A DNA stretch of 64,000 bases. Source: Lingula anatina. Lineage: Eukaryota; Brachiopoda; Lingulata; Lingulida; Lingulidae. The notes below the pieces were generated by a model. The model had not been told where the DNA came from, searched no databases, and worked only from the letters and a program-made list of their open reading frames with translations. The stretch spans positions 62,001-126,000 of the forward strand of contig NW_019775702.1 in NCBI RefSeq assembly GCF_001039355.2, given 5' to 3'. The position numbers were made by a program, and so were the translations under genes. Positions 44,207 to 58,221 of this stretch are shown piece after piece (the stretch's first letter is position 1; every line of letters starts with the position of its first letter).

Positions 44207-46247
44207 GATTCTCAAAGATTAAAAATGAAAAGAGATATAAATTTATTTTCGTAGATCATGGAGATCAGAAGCAAATGAGAGGCCTATATCAAACTATCAG
44301 CTAAAACATACTGCTACAGGATCAAAAAGTTGAAATAGTTCTTTCTCCTCTTTGTAGTTTAACCCGCTTACTTTGCGTTCCCTCCAACTGCTTGATTAAA
44401 AAATTACTTTCGGATCCTGTGCTTTTCCTGGCAAAATACAGCTGCGAGTAACAACGGAACAAATATCTGGAACTATCTTCACTTGCAATATTTTTAACAA
44501 CGATTTCCCTAATGCTACTTATGTAAATGAATATAATTTGCTGAAAAAAACACAAGTGAAATGTCTAGAAACAATAGAGGTCTATCATTTCCTAGAGGAG
44601 TCAAGCAATCTGCTTGTACCTCCCCCCCCCCCCCCCCAATATACGAAGGCAATATGGATCGAAGGGGGAACAATTTGTGTGAAGAAATGTTTAATGTTGT
44701 GTCCCGTAAGTGGTGGCTCCCCTTTAGGTACCAGTAGTGACAGTCTAAATAAGCATGCTGCCACGATTATGTTAGGAAGAGAAGAGAAATGCGTGACAAC
44801 GTGCACTTACTGTCACTTGGAAGAATACATTATAGTCCCCGTTTGTGGGTAAACAGACCGAACAGAGGTGCGGAAACTCGACCCGGTGGCTATATTTAGA
44901 TACGCTGCTGACGTCCATAGCCTCTCCGCTCCCATAGACGTAAACATATTTTTATAACTGTAACCCGGATATGTTTATAAATACACACTTACTGTTTTTA
45001 AAATGCTAGCGTTGAACTGCGAATCTGCCACGAGGTTACCGCGTGGGTGCTGCACGAAATCCTGGTCACAATTACAGCTCATCCATGACCAGCAACGAAA
45101 ACTGATTGACTGGGTTCAGGGTGTCCCTGTGTTACGTCACTGTACCTAGACCTAACGAGGCATGTCTTTCATTTTATCTTTCACCTTGTAACGTCAAGAT
45201 TATGCGAGAACACAAAAACATTGGTATATCTAAGACATGAGTTGATCATTTATAAATAAAAATTATGAAAATTTCAGACATTTACATTACATATTACAAA
45301 GAGTAAAATAAATACTGAAATATCAGACTAATGAAAGATGTTGTTTTGTTTTATTGTAGGCCTATATTTTTCTTTTGTAAAAATTGTGCACGACCGTTGA
45401 CAACGTGTTCATTTTACTAGCTGTAGATGCATTTCAAATATAGACTTAACATGTATGACTGCTGGACACACTTTAACAATAAATTGGAGGATATAAATAA
45501 ATCATGAGTGGTTGCTGACGTGCGAGTATGAATGTAGGTCGTGGAGGGGGAGGGGAGAGCCTTTTGAATAATACTATATTCTAAATAATGGATAGTAACT
45601 CGAAATAAAGGATATAGGTAATTGTTAACAGTAACCGGTCTACTCCAATCCAATATACGTAACTATGTAATATTTCAGGCTGTTGGTTGAGGCGAAAATA
45701 CATAATAACCGGTACAGATAAAATGGCGATTAAAGAAGATAATTATTAAGTACAGTACCACTTCTGTAGTAGTGCATATAAACAATAAGGTACACCACAC
45801 ATGTATCAAAAGTTTGTAACAAGGGTATTTGATATAGATATTATTTTAAAAATCATTAACAATAATATAAAGTAAAAAAAAATTAAGCAGCGCTCCCAGC
45901 CGATTAGCGGATGTTTTGTGTGTAGACCCGACAGACGAAATTAAAGTGAGACATCGAATTAGATCAAACTTTGATATGTATTTTCTCGGTGCTTGAAAAC
46001 ATTCCTTCCAACACATATTCTGGTATGAGGACAGCGTTGATGGTATAGCACTGATTTCACAAAACCGGACATTATACGTATTTCCCATATTTCGCCTGAC
46101 CCCTGTCATTACTGTAGAGCAGAATAATAACATCTCTTCGTGCATGACGGTGGGTCGGGCGGAAGCACACGTCATCCCATTATCCCGGCACCTCGACCTA
46201 TATTTGTGAACGCTTCGCTAACATTTCTCATTTAGTAAAACATCAGC
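44207..46247. other. Divergent intergenic region
   Basis: About 2 kb between the SLC18-like start codon and the cysteine-rich gene, which are transcribed away from each other, so promoters of both should lie here. It contains a poly-C tract (about 44620-44637) and AT-rich sequence. I see no convincing TATA box, ORF or repeat family. Confidence 0.4.
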
Positions 46248-48552
46248 ATGGAGTACGGTGTACAGCTGCTAACCATCGTATTGGTGGGACTTTCGATATT
46301 TTGCCAAAGTTCTAATGGAAATGGTATGTTTCAAGTTTTATATCTTGTTTTATTATTTAAGCGAGTAGACTGCCTGCCTATGTTATTTTCTTTTACAGTA
46401 TCCCTGTCCTGTAAAAATATTTACTAGAAGACGAATTATTCTCAGTTAAAATGGTATAGTAGGCCTATATATAGATAATAGTGTATCATACATATTCGAA
46501 ATGCCATATTGTCTGTGGGGAAGCTCTGTAAATAAGTGTTGAGAGGAGTTAAAAACAATTCCCAATAATGTAGAAATTATATATGGGAATAAAACAGCGG
46601 GGTCGAGAATTTCAGTGTGACGGAACATTACGGTTTTCCCCTTTGTGTGTAAGTGACGAGCTGATGGAGGGGGAAAATAGTAATAATATCTATGCTTAGG
46701 TGACAGAACATCAAATTCAGAGTATCTGAAATGTGTAGCTCTCTCACAATTGTCTCTTATCGTATAGAAACCTGTCGTCTGAACAAAGACGCTAACTGCT
46801 CAGGGCCCGAGGAGGAAATGAGGCGTGGGTGCGTGCACTCGGACTGGCTGCCTTGCCTGGACACATGGATGAAGTATGTCGAGAAGCGGAAGGGGTCTCC
46901 CACAAACTTTGTCACTCCTGAGACCAAAAAAGACGCCAAGGAGACATGCAGGTAAATCTATTACCTCTCCTCTTTCACAAAATATTTTTGGCTGGATTAT
47001 ATCAGTCCGCTCAAGGACTTAATTATTTAATGATCACACACTACTATACTGGTTAGGGTGGTTTGCTTTGCTGGCTTTGGTCGCTACACATATGTGGTTT
47101 ACAATGGTTACCGCGAAGCTAACCTATATACCATCTTTTTGTAGATGTAGACCATGTAAGTTCCTTTTTCAGAAAGTGAGGGACCGCTGGTCAGCTAAGG
47201 CTATTGCACGCGTAACTATCGTATATTGCCTCGGATAACTATTGGCGATCCTATAATTATTTGCGGTGTTATTTCTTAAAACTCGCTGAATTATCAGCTA
47301 TGCCTACACCTGTCGTTTGCTGCAGTTGATAAAATTTACAAATATAAACATTTTGTAGTGCAATATTTGTACGCGCGCACGCGGACACAACTGCTCGTGT
47401 GTGGTACATGTAACACATGCAACAAAATAATTCCTTCCTACTTCTTTGCCGTCATTACAAATTCCCACGGCAAAACAAAATATATTTATATTTAAGTGCA
47501 TGTCGCTTTATTTCAGAGTGTTCAAGAAGGTTAAAAAATGTGCATTGAAAGTTCGAGATTCGTGTTGGGACTTCTCTGGACCTAGAGACTCGGAATCTAG
47601 TAAAACGCTCAGAATCATCGAAAGTTCAATGGACTATCTGTGTGGAGAGGGGCACGAGGGTAAGCACTTGGCATCGGTTGGGGACAAAATACGATAAAAA
47701 TGTGACGCGTTTGACCAAAGAATATAAACAAGGTGATTATATATTTATAAAAAAAGGCTGGGAGCATACTGTAACAGTATAGATATTAGAACTTGCACTT
47801 TTTTTTAAAGAAAAGTGATTGTCTCAATTCGATCTTCTGTATCATTATATAAATGTAGTACATGTAACACCGTCATGCATAGAAAAAATGCGCTGTTATG
47901 TTATTTTACACATCCCATTTTCAGAATATATGAAAAACTTCGACTGCATTGCTAAGGTCAACTTGGAGGGTCGAGAGAAGACGATAAAGTGTAACGATAT
48001 GGCGGAGAAATTAGACGAGAAGATCCAGAGCGAGCACGATATTTCAAGGTCAGCTGCCAATGCAGATGTAAAAGCCAGTCTCTGCGGGTAAGCCAGCTGT
48101 AGGCGCTATATAAACTGCTTCTATATAAATTACTTCAGTTAAAACATATGACATTGAAACGTCGAACGAGTAATTTGCAAGTGACCGATTAAATGCATTA
48201 ATTCCCATTTCCCATTCTCATTTGATTAATGCACATTTTTATGTCCTGTCTATATTGCGAATTCAATATTCGTATCATGATTCTGGCATGGATTCGTTGC
48301 AAATGAGCAAATATAACACATCTTTACTTATGAATATTTAAAATGAATTTATGTATACTATATCTGTGTTTTTTCAGAGGGGCCAGGGATGTTATAGAAT
48401 GCCTTACCAAGGTCTACCAGCCTTGTGGTGAGAGTGTGCAGAATATTATGAAAACGGTGTACTCGGCAACCATGTCGGCATCACTTCAAAATAACGGCTT
48501 CGAGTGTGACTTTCTCAGGAAAAAAGTACAGCATAAGCGGGACGAATTATGA
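46248..48552 (+). CDS. Secreted cysteine-rich protein, family not recognised
   Basis: Five coding exons: 46248-46323, 46768-46951, 47517-47659, 47925-48087 and 48378-48552. They total 741 bp and encode 246 aa. Exon 1 encodes a signal peptide (MEYGVQLLTIVLVGLSIFCQ, cleavage likely after SSNG). The mature protein of about 220 aa is hydrophilic and has 14 cysteines, mostly in C-x(n)-C helical-looking segments (for example GCVHSDWLPCLDTW, KKCALKVRDSC, IECLTKVYQPC, ending EC), enough for seven disulfides. There is no membrane segment and no NxS/T cluster beyond ANCSG. The layout resembles small invertebrate secreted or haemolymph cysteine-rich proteins, but I do not recognise the family and propose no function. 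Confidence 0.85.
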
Positions 48553-48738
48553 ACAGATGCAAATATAGCTTTGTATGAAGGTTCTTCACTGGCGGCTTGG
48601 CAGATGAACGTGTCGTCCTGTTAATGTGTATATAAGTTTGTATATATTTACTGTGGCGCAAGTGCCTACTTACAAAATGCAATTCACATATTTGTAATGT
48701 GTAGGTAGATGCGCCGCACTTGTTATTTTTGTAGGGAA

Positions 48739-48744
48739 AATAAA
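48739..48744 (+). promoter_or_regulatory. Polyadenylation signal of the cysteine-rich gene
   Basis: AATAAA 187 bp after the stop codon. No gene or clear repeat is visible from here to 49865. Confidence 0.6.
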
Positions 48745-49865
48745 TTGGGAATGGATTTATATTCTGTCGTTTGCCTTTATTTTTATAAAGTTGGATTAAA
48801 ATAAGTTACCATTGAGTACATTGCATGTTTATAATTTAAAGTCAGCAGCCTTAAATGTGGCACACTCCCATGGTGATTTCCCTATTCCTGTCTTCCAACC
48901 ATTTGACAACGCAGCACTGATTTTCAAGTGATTTAAATCATCGGTAAGAAAAAACGTGTCCTTGAATTTCAAAAGTTAAACATTGTGCGCTATTTAAAGC
49001 AAGAAACACACTTCACAAATAACACTCATAAAATGCAATTAACTTATTTTGCTGCGTTCAATACCGCCAGAACTTTGCTCCTCGCGGAGTGGAATCCTCT
49101 CTCTCTCATTTACTGTCCTCTTGGACAAATAAAACGATCCTTTTATTCGTTCAAGATATCCTTGATCATCTTCTGCGCATTAAAGTAATGAAAACAAATT
49201 AAACAATATAATATGACATAATACATAAACCTTAATATAAATCAATATAATAACTGTTTTGATATAGGGCGTCAAAAGACTGCATATAAAGTGTGCCGCT
49301 CAAAACAAACCAAGAAAATGACTATTCTGCACCACCATTGTTTTCATTTACTCTCCTAGTAGCCACTTTTTTGCGACATTTTTGTGTCAGCTACCCTATC
49401 TGCAGCTAAAGGAAACAGTTTGAGAGTTAAGTCAGTTGCTGATATTTTAGATTTCACTGTATAACTGGACAATACTGCCCTATTACCATTTTTGTTGAAA
49501 CTTACAGTAATTATTCCAATATTAACATATTTCCATACATTAAAATGAACGGAAAATTACCTTTGGAAACTCCCAGCCACCACCATACACGCACTGCCCT
49601 CTCCTTGCTAAAACACCGCTATCGCAATGCTCTAGATAGCCTGTTAGGCTTGAAGCATCTTTCTATAAAATTGAAACATCAGCTATCAAGCACAATTTTC
49701 ATCAGCGTCATAGAGTGATGTTGTACCTGTAAGGATAAACAAGCAATTATCTCTTTCTGGGTATATTTACTAGATTTTTTATCCCCGGTGAGAAGATGTT
49801 TGTGTATGTGGGTTTGCGCGCTCGCGTGCGCTTGTGTAGCGCAACCGTAGATAGGTTTAACTAAA

Positions 49866-51973
49866 GGCCGGGTCACACTGTGCTTGCGACCTTTATGCAA
49901 CCTTTTTGCAACCACAAAATGTGGCGGTCGCTTGCGATCACTTTGCAAGCTAATCAAGAAGCTGTGGCCAATTTTGATCGGCAAGCAGTCGCAAACCGGT
50001 TGCAACAAGGTTGCAGTATGGTATCTGCAACCTCTTATAGACCGTCTTAAAGTTATAGGTTACTAGGAGCACACTGTTTGCCGAGCGATACACAACCTGT
50101 CTGCAACCACTTGGTGACCGAAAACCGGTTGCAGGACTGTAGCAATCAATTGTCAACTGGTAGCAGCAAGGTCGCACAGAATATATATGTTGCCAACTTG
50201 TGACAGTAGCTGCTTTCCCATAAATTCCCCTCTCAAAAGACAAAAATGTTCTAGTAAAACGACTCCTTTTCAAAAAGACGGGACTGCTGTAATCATTGAC
50301 TTTGTTTACCTAATAAGTAAAACGAGTAAAAAACTCGAAAATACTAGGTGAACCCGTGGATTGCAAGACGCCCCTTGTAAGGCGATTACAAACATTTGAT
50401 GAAAGAACGTGAAAATCAGGAAGTTTTCATCACATTCCTAAAAATAGAACCAACAATGTTTTGTGAACTTTTGAAAAGACTACACCCTCACCTAACGAAA
50501 CCAGTGCTGCAATAAACATAAACTTGCATACGTTTTAATCCTTATTAATCTCATAATACTCTTTAATATTTTCTTGTTCAAATACTTGGTCTCTTTGAGG
50601 TCGCAAGGCCTGTGCAGTTACGGTCACACTGAACAAAAAACCTCTTTGCGACTTGCAACTGTCACCGCTTGCAAAAAGGTCGGCGACCAGTTGCAACAAC
50701 TCGCAAAGTGGTTTCCAAATGAACGCTGGGTTAATATCCGGTTGCGCCGGTTTTCGGTGCAGCACCGATAACCTCCTGGCGACCGAAAAACCTACTTGTG
50801 GTATCCAGCCGGTTGCTAACAGGTCGCCGACTGCTTTGCAACCGATTTGCAACCGAATGTGTGGTGTTCCTTTTGTCTTTTTAACCCTAGGCCACTTACA
50901 ATACAACGTAATTAAATCGAGACAAGTCATGCGCATCGTGTACTTTTTAAACTCTCATCCTTGTAGTGAGGATACCAAGCACTGGGAAGATGTTAAATTG
51001 TTTGTGTTGAAACTATTTTTAATTAAGTCTATTAAACACATTTTACGATTTGTTCAATTATTTGTGGATAATTTTGATTGTTGAAATTATGATATTAAAT
51101 AGCAGCTACACCTTGTTGATTAAATTGCTTTTATTTTCCGTTTTCTCTGCATTTGTGTATTTGTTTCATCGTTTACTCTGATAATATGGCTTTGCAAATT
51201 TTAAATAACATACAGCGATATATAATTGAGGTTTTCGGCATTTTACCTATGATTTTCGCAAAATGATAAAATAAATAAACGTAGCGTCAAAAAATCTTAC
51301 ATTGCTTTTAACATCACATTTTTTTTTGTTTCGTAAGTGTGAAATACCTGGTATATGAAAGCCTTGGCAATTGGTATAAAATATTGCCAACAAATGCAAT
51401 TTATGTTTTCTTTTTCTAAAATATTATAATTTACGACCTTGATATTTAGAAGGCTTACATAACAAATTATGAAAAAGTCTTTGCCCAAATAGACCACCAT
51501 CCTACGCCTATTTTATTGCAGTCGCTTGCAACCTTCCTGCAACATATTATCGAACGCCTGCGATCGTTAAAAAACCTTTTAGCGACCAAGATAAAAGACC
51601 GTCAATCGACCATGCAGTTACAACTGCAACCTTCTAGCGACCTGCTGCCGACTACTTGCGACTGGTAAAAAACTTGTAAGCGACCAGTCGACTAAATACG
51701 GTCAATCGACCGTGCAGTTGCAAATGGTATGCTACTGGTTATAGCAACCTACTGACAACCAAGAGGAGACCCATAGGCAACCTTTAGGATACCGATAATT
51801 TTCATCTTTAGTCGCACTGGTTGTCGGTGCACAAAAAATGGCCTTCATGTGTCAACGATCGCAGGCAACCTGTTAGCAACCTTATGCGACCACTTTAAAA
51901 CCTATGGCAACCTCTTTGCGACTGAGGTTGCAAAGAGGTTGCCAAAAGGTTGCAAGCGCAGTGTGACCCAGGC
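49866..51973. mobile_element. GGGTCACACTG-ended element or cluster with TTGCAACC repeats
   Basis: Outer ends are inverted: GGGTCACACTGTGCTTGCGA at the left and the near complement TTGCAAGCGCAGTGTGACCC at the right. Three blocks (49866-50215, 50590-50870, 51520-51973) are packed with variants of GCAACC, GCGACC and TTGCAACC in both directions. A further GGTCACACTGA start lies at 50619, so this may be two or three copies of one MITE rather than one 2.1-kb element. The intervening parts are ordinary AT-rich DNA. Confidence 0.6.
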
Positions 51974-53386
51974 TTAAGATTAATTCTACATATGAGGCTG
52001 TTTCCGGGGGAGACTCACATGATTTCCAAACAGTATATACGATACTAGAAAAAGTCAGGCGCAATATTCCAATCTATCAAAGAAAAGTTGGAGAAGATGA
52101 ATAATAGAAATTGTTATATAGAAGAACGATGTTAATTTTATGATAAGTTGGGTATCCAAACAAATGAAAGAAATGAAATTTCTGTAGAATATTTAATGAG
52201 AAAAATTATTAGGCAGTTTTCTAAATTTTTGTTAAGATTTTTTATTGAAGACAAAAGCAATTCTTCATTTATAAGTCCAAAATGCTTGGTGTTTTTTTAC
52301 ACATGACACTATAATAAATTGATAAATGAAATAAATGAAAAATAATAGTTTATCCCTTGGGGTCAGTGCGAATAGCCATCGGAACACTCGTCGATTAGCA
52401 AGGAGATTATTGGTATTATAACAATGTATTATAGTCAGGTTGCCAGGGGGTGAAGAGCGCATTGGCGGATAATTTGCAATACGAGTAATTGATCATTTGC
52501 TAAAGTAGATAGCGAACGGCAATGAGTGATAGTGATATGATATGTCCAGTGAAGATGGGACTCCACCCACAGTAGTATAGCCTACTGTTTTACAGACGTG
52601 TCGCTAGTCCCTTTATGTTAAGTCTGGAAAAATTCTACCTCAACCTACCTACGGCCACTCATTGGCCTTAGCCAGGTAATTTCCGCAAACCATCGCTTTT
52701 CACATAGTCTAACAGAAGACCATTTGTAGTAAGCATTCTACTAAACAGTAAAAAGCGGTAAAGGGAAGTGGATGAGGATTACGACGAAAGATGGTAATTG
52801 AAATAAGTGCGCCGGCTACACTTGGCATGGGCGTGTATCTTTTTTTCTCCAGTATTCATTTGTTTCTATTGCGTTCTTAGCTGTATATGTTTAAAGACTG
52901 GGTGGAGCTTGAAACATGCCCCGGGTGAACACTAACAATAATGTTCCCCATTGCACTACATTAACATGTAGATTTGTTAGTCGTGTACAGTTTCATTAAT
53001 ACATTACAGTGTCCCACCGCGTCACCCTTTGATTAAATGTGCTTTTTAGATGCATTTCAATCCCTCCTACGCTGAACGGTTTCTGAATAGTAATGACACC
53101 GTTGGGAATGAGGAGGACTTAGGATATTGATGGCTTCTGTGTGTGTTTAAAGGGCTACCAATCGAATGTTAAGAAATGGGCGTGTACATTTGTGACCATA
53201 AATTGATTCTTTTTAACATTTTACTTTTTTTTTCTTCGGAAATGATACCATGCACATGAAATATATTATGAGAAAAATGTGCAATTAAAGATAACAGGCG
53301 TTAAGAATTACATGCATACGATATGAGAAACATTTTGAGAGAAGACTTGATCACTCTCCGGACTGCAATACGAGTGGTTAATTTTG
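51974..53386. other. Intergenic, upstream of the GPCR gene
   Basis: AT-rich sequence with no recognisable gene, RNA or repeat, ending in the GPCR core promoter. Confidence 0.4.
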
Positions 53387-53394
53387 TATAAATA
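53387..53394 (+). promoter_or_regulatory. TATA box of the GPCR gene
   Basis: TATAAATA 89 bp upstream of the start codon. A transcription start about 30 bp downstream (around 53420) would leave a 5' UTR of some 55 bp. Confidence 0.55.
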
Positions 53395-53475
53395 CGTTGA
53401 CTGCTCGAAACAAGTTATTCACTCATCGCGCACTCGTCGTGTCCAGTATCATACACGGCCTCGGGTATTGGTGCC

Positions 53476-56400
53476 ATGTCACTTACTTATAAAACGGTGC
53501 AGGCTTACATCGTCGCCCTCGTCTGGTTCCAGACGAACATGGCAAGAGGAAGTATAGAGCAAAACAAAACTTTTGGTCTAGGAACAAGAGGTTACAGAGG
53601 AAGAGTTTCTGAGGGGAACTCCTTTCTCACGGCAAGTAACGAAGACGACTACGTCAGTTTTCGCTTTTTGGAGCTAGTTTTGGAATGGTCACCTGGATGC
53701 ACCAATGACCATGTCGCCATCGAAAGAAAAAGTTACAGTCCCCACGATTCTGAGTGGACACAATGGACACAAGTATCAGACACCATATGGGGTCCAGTTT
53801 GCGGTAATGTCACCAACATTAACTCTGTCCAGTTCTTTATACGGAACTTGGACAACACGGATCTGTCTATTTATATCACCACAAACGCCGAGATAGGAGG
53901 CCCCGGGTATACCGGTTTGGGTTTGCCCCCCGTCATTATTTCCAATCGTTCAGAAATCAGTTGCACGCACACTATCGAGTCCCCGACCAACGGCACTTTA
54001 ACGGTCCTGTCTCGCTCTTTTTCATCTTGCAAGTTCTACATTACGGTTCCTCAGGCACATGTCGTGCAAATGAACTTACCCACGATGCCATCTTTTGAAT
54101 ACGGACACATAAACATTTACGATGTGACCGAATTTGAGGCACGCCCAGTTTTGCGAAACTTAAGTAATTTTTCAAATGTGCGCTCTTTCCGCAGTGAGTA
54201 TAGTCAAGTTGCTCTTGACTGGATTAGCACTGGTGAACCATTGCCGACCACCTTATTTATAACGTACACCGCTGTCTCGAGAAAAAACGTAGAGCCATAT
54301 ACATGCGCTAATAACACATATACTCTTTATCGCGGACAATGTTATCGTTTTGACCAAGGAGGTCCTGTATTAACCTGGGAAAACGCTGAAAAGGCATGCC
54401 AGGCGGAAGGTGGTCACCTCGCCAGCGTTCAGAGCAACAGAGAAGCACGATTTCTCAAGCGTTTGATCACTTATGAATCAGTGCAGAAATTTGATAGAAG
54501 CGCCTGTAAACAGACGATGCCCTGGGCGGGAGTTTTCATCGGGTTGAGAGATGGCTATGAGGTATGTATCCTTTTATATAGATGTAAATATTAATATAAA
54601 TATTAATTGAATCTAGGCTTAAATTCAAGAAAAAGTCAGTGGAAAATACGGAGCGGAAAAACCGTCTGGCAGAAAAAATTCGAAAGACTATGCAAATGCA
54701 CATTTGCAACTCTGTAAAGGCTTTGATATGGCATTAATTGCGCTTTATCACTGCAGTAATATGCTAACATTGTCTCTTTACAGGGTGGAGGCTTCATGTG
54801 GACGGATGGCAGGCCCTACATTTATTCCGAGTGGTTCGGTCCAGAACCATTTACCTCAGTGCCATTAAATCGTGACTGGAAAGGACCACTTCGTTCGATC
54901 TTTGACCCAGAAAACGTCCAGCCGGAAAAGAGACCGGACAAGAAATGCACCCTTATGCTTCCCGCACTCCAATATGACTGGACTAGAGGAAGCAGCTGGG
55001 TTAAAGTTTCGTGTTTCAAGCCGTTCTGCTGCACAGGATTTGTGTGCAAAATGCCAGCAGTGCCAACTGCCGTACCTTTAAGAGACAATTCTCCCCTCCT
55101 CGTTGATGAAATGATGTCTGAAAACAACAGTCCAACTGGCATCTATTGTCAACCAGGCTGGGTGTACTATGAAAACGCTTGCATATCCTTAATTCTCTCC
55201 GATGCCCTTAGCATAGAACTGCTATCATTTGGCTCCTGGGAATACATACGTTACAGTCTGTTCGCATCTTGGGCGGCCACCGAACACGACAAGTTTTCTA
55301 TGACATTCAATCAAGCTCTTAACCGATGTCACCAGGAGAATGCAACATTGACGGAGACCACAAACTACAATGCACTCAATTACCAGAAAATTTTCCAAAT
55401 GTTTGCCAAGGAAGCCTCGTGGTTCTCAGTGGGAACAGACCTGCCTTGGTTGGAAACAGCATGGGGACAAGAATCATCATACGTAAGGAAAGATACCTCG
55501 AGAATAGCTGGATGGATGATGGCTACTAATGGCAGCTGCCTACACATATCCCTGGCGAACATGAGGTATCGCAACATCGTCGCTGAGGATGTGACAATAC
55601 CAGCGAACCACTGCCAGGGGAATGCTAGTAAGCCTCGAGCTATTTATGCTGTATGCGAAAAAGAACCAGCCAAACCCCCTAGCCATTGTTCCAATAACCA
55701 GTACCCCTGCAGTGACGATGTCTGTATAAGCCTTGGGGCTGTTTGCGACGGAGACCCTGACTGTTCCTCGGGAGAAGACGAAATGAAATGCTCATTTGGT
55801 GTGGATTCATTCCGGTGCGATGATGGAAAATACATCCCTGTTAATAAAGTCTGTGACTTCGTAATGGACTGCATGACAAACGAGGATGAAGAATTCTGCT
55901 CCCACCCAGTCTGTAATGACTTCAGCCAGTTTCAATGCAGAAATGGCCAGTGTGTGAGCCGCCACAATGTTTGTGACGGACGTTTTGATTGCATTGACAA
56001 TACTGACGAAGCACCACTTAACGACTGCAGGGTTGTGTGTGAGGCAGGCATGCATTGTTACAATGGCGACTGCATCTCCAAAAGTTTCTTTAACAACATG
56101 CGACCAGATTGTTCGCTGCAGGAGGATGAAGCTGATCAACGAGGACAATCAAAGGGACAGTCGGATTGTAAAACGCTTCCTGGCAATAACATGGCCGCTT
56201 TCAACATGACATACTGTTCTTCTCCTGAACATGTGCGATGTAAACCAGAGCACTCTAAGTGTTACCCACGAGGTGAAACATGCCGGTATGACAGGCATCT
56301 CCTTGCTAGGGGAGACACTTGCCCACATTTTGATCATTTGAAACACTGCTTTCACTACCAATGCCCAGATATGTATAAATGCAAGGACAGCTACTGCATT

Positions 56401-58221
56401 CCCATTAGGCATCTGTGCGACACTGTACAAGACTGCCCCAATGGTGAAGATGAAGAACCCGCGTATTGTTCAAATTACACGTGCCCGTCTAAATTTCGTT
56501 GCAAAGGCGCTCGGTTCTGTCTGCATCACAATGATGTATGTGATGGAGTGCTGCACTGTATGGATTCAATGGATGATGAAAGATTCTGCGATGCCACCAG
56601 CTGCTCAGAAGGATGCAAATGTGCTGGATACTTCGTAGATTGCAGTAACGGTAATTTCTCGGAACCACCAAACTTGACTTTTAAAACACAGGTTCGAGCC
56701 CTCGTGATGTCGCGCAATGCCCTCATTCTTACCTCAGAAATGTTTGACCAATTTCAATATCTAACCAAATTAAATTTAAACAGTAACGAAATTGTTGATG
56801 TTCCAGAACACACATTTGTGAATCTAGTAAACCTTCTTGAGCTTGACTTATCGAATAATAAGATAACATACTTTAAAAACGGGAGCTTTTACGGATTACG
56901 CGCGTTAAAGTCGCTGTTGATTTTGGGCAACCCTTTAACTGCAATCGCTAGTGGTGCGTTTTATGGTCTTGACAAAATGGCGGTGATGAACTTGAGTTTT
57001 CTCCCAATAGAAAGATTGCCAGAGTATGCGTTTAAGGGGCTTGATGCTTTGGTCAGTTTACAAATTGCTAACACAAAACTTTCAGAAGTAAACGAGAAAG
57101 CTTTCTCAGATCTGAAGTCCTTAGAAGAACTTGATATTTCACAAAACGACGACTTAGAATTAAATGCAAATGTTTTTAACCCCTTACAGCTACACCATCT
57201 GAAGACTGACAGTTTTGCGTTTTGCTGTCTTGCTCGAGGACACTTTCAGAAGTGCTCGCCGGAGCCAGACGAATTTTCCTCTTGTGCCGATTTACTTGCC
57301 AGTCCCGTTTTACAGGTGTCCATTTGGGTTATGGGGGTGTTGGCAGTAATAGGAAATTCCTTGGTAATTATTTTGTGGATACGGGCGAAAAAAGTAACCA
57401 CAGGTACAGTCCTTATTCTACATCTTGCCATAGCTGATTTGTTAATGGGTGTGTACTTGTTGATAGTTGGTTCGGCAGACGTAATATATAGAGGTAGCTA
57501 CTATCTCTATGCTGTAAGGTGGAAAAGAGGGGCAATATGTGGTATGGCTGGGTTTCTGTCTATGGTAGCAAGCGAAATGTCTGTCACACTGTTAGTTTTG
57601 ATTACTTTAGATAGACTCTTGACCGTCGTTTTCTTTATCAAGAACGTGAAACTAGATGTAAAAGCAGCTGGGATAGCAGTCGCAATAGCTTGGGTAACTT
57701 GGACTGCTCTAAGCGCTTTACCTTTAATGGAGTCTGAGTATTTTAAAGAGTTTTATGGTCATAATTCTGTGTGCTTACCCTTTACCCTGAGTAGTGCAAG
57801 GTTTGGCGGACGAGAGTATGCATTCATCATTTTCGTAGTTATCAACATGGCGGCTTTCACGTTCATATGCCTCGCCTACGCAAGCATCGTCAGGGAGGTT
57901 TTCAAATCCAGCCAAAAGGTAGGCAGAAAAGATTCTGGCAAGGAACTGACGTTGCTTAGACGCGTATCTCTGATTTTGATAACAGATTTTATTTGTTGGT
58001 CGCCTGTGACGGTTCTCGGGGTGTTAAGTTTTACTGGGGTGTCTATTGACCCCCAGGTCTCCGCGTGGGTGGCGGTGTTCGTTCTCCCCATTAATTCGGC
58101 TCTCAATCCTTATCTATACACCCTGTCCAATGCTAGCATCGGCTCCTTATGCCGTAAGGAAAAGAAGATTCAATCCCAAGAATCAAAATCAAATGCTACA
58201 ACTAGTCAGGCGTCAGCCTAG
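53476..58221 (+). CDS. GRL101/relaxin-receptor-type GPCR with CUB-like, lectin, LDLa and LRR domains
   Basis: Two exons (53476-54561, 54784-58221) encode 1507 aa; the splice joins GLRDGYE to GGGFMWTDG inside a lectin domain. Domains: signal peptide 1-24; two CUB-like segments (about 27-140 and 160-272); C-type lectin-like domain 1 (277-448, with CYRFDQGG, WENAEKAC and the WTDG motif); lectin-like domain 2 (481-652, degenerate); seven LDLa modules, two of them atypical (663-965, each with C-x-DG or similar followed by DxxDE); an LRRNT-like CSEGCKC, then about eight leucine-rich repeats (967-1198); rhodopsin-like 7TM (1203-1478) with GNSLVIILW, LAIADLLMGVY, TLDRLLTVV (DRL in place of DRY) and NPYLYTLSN; short Ser/Thr-rich tail. 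LDLa plus LRR plus 7TM marks the type-C LGR group (RXFP relatives, snail GRL101). The ligand is unknown; the lectin modules suggest a glycan-bearing or large extracellular ligand (inference). Confidence 0.92.
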
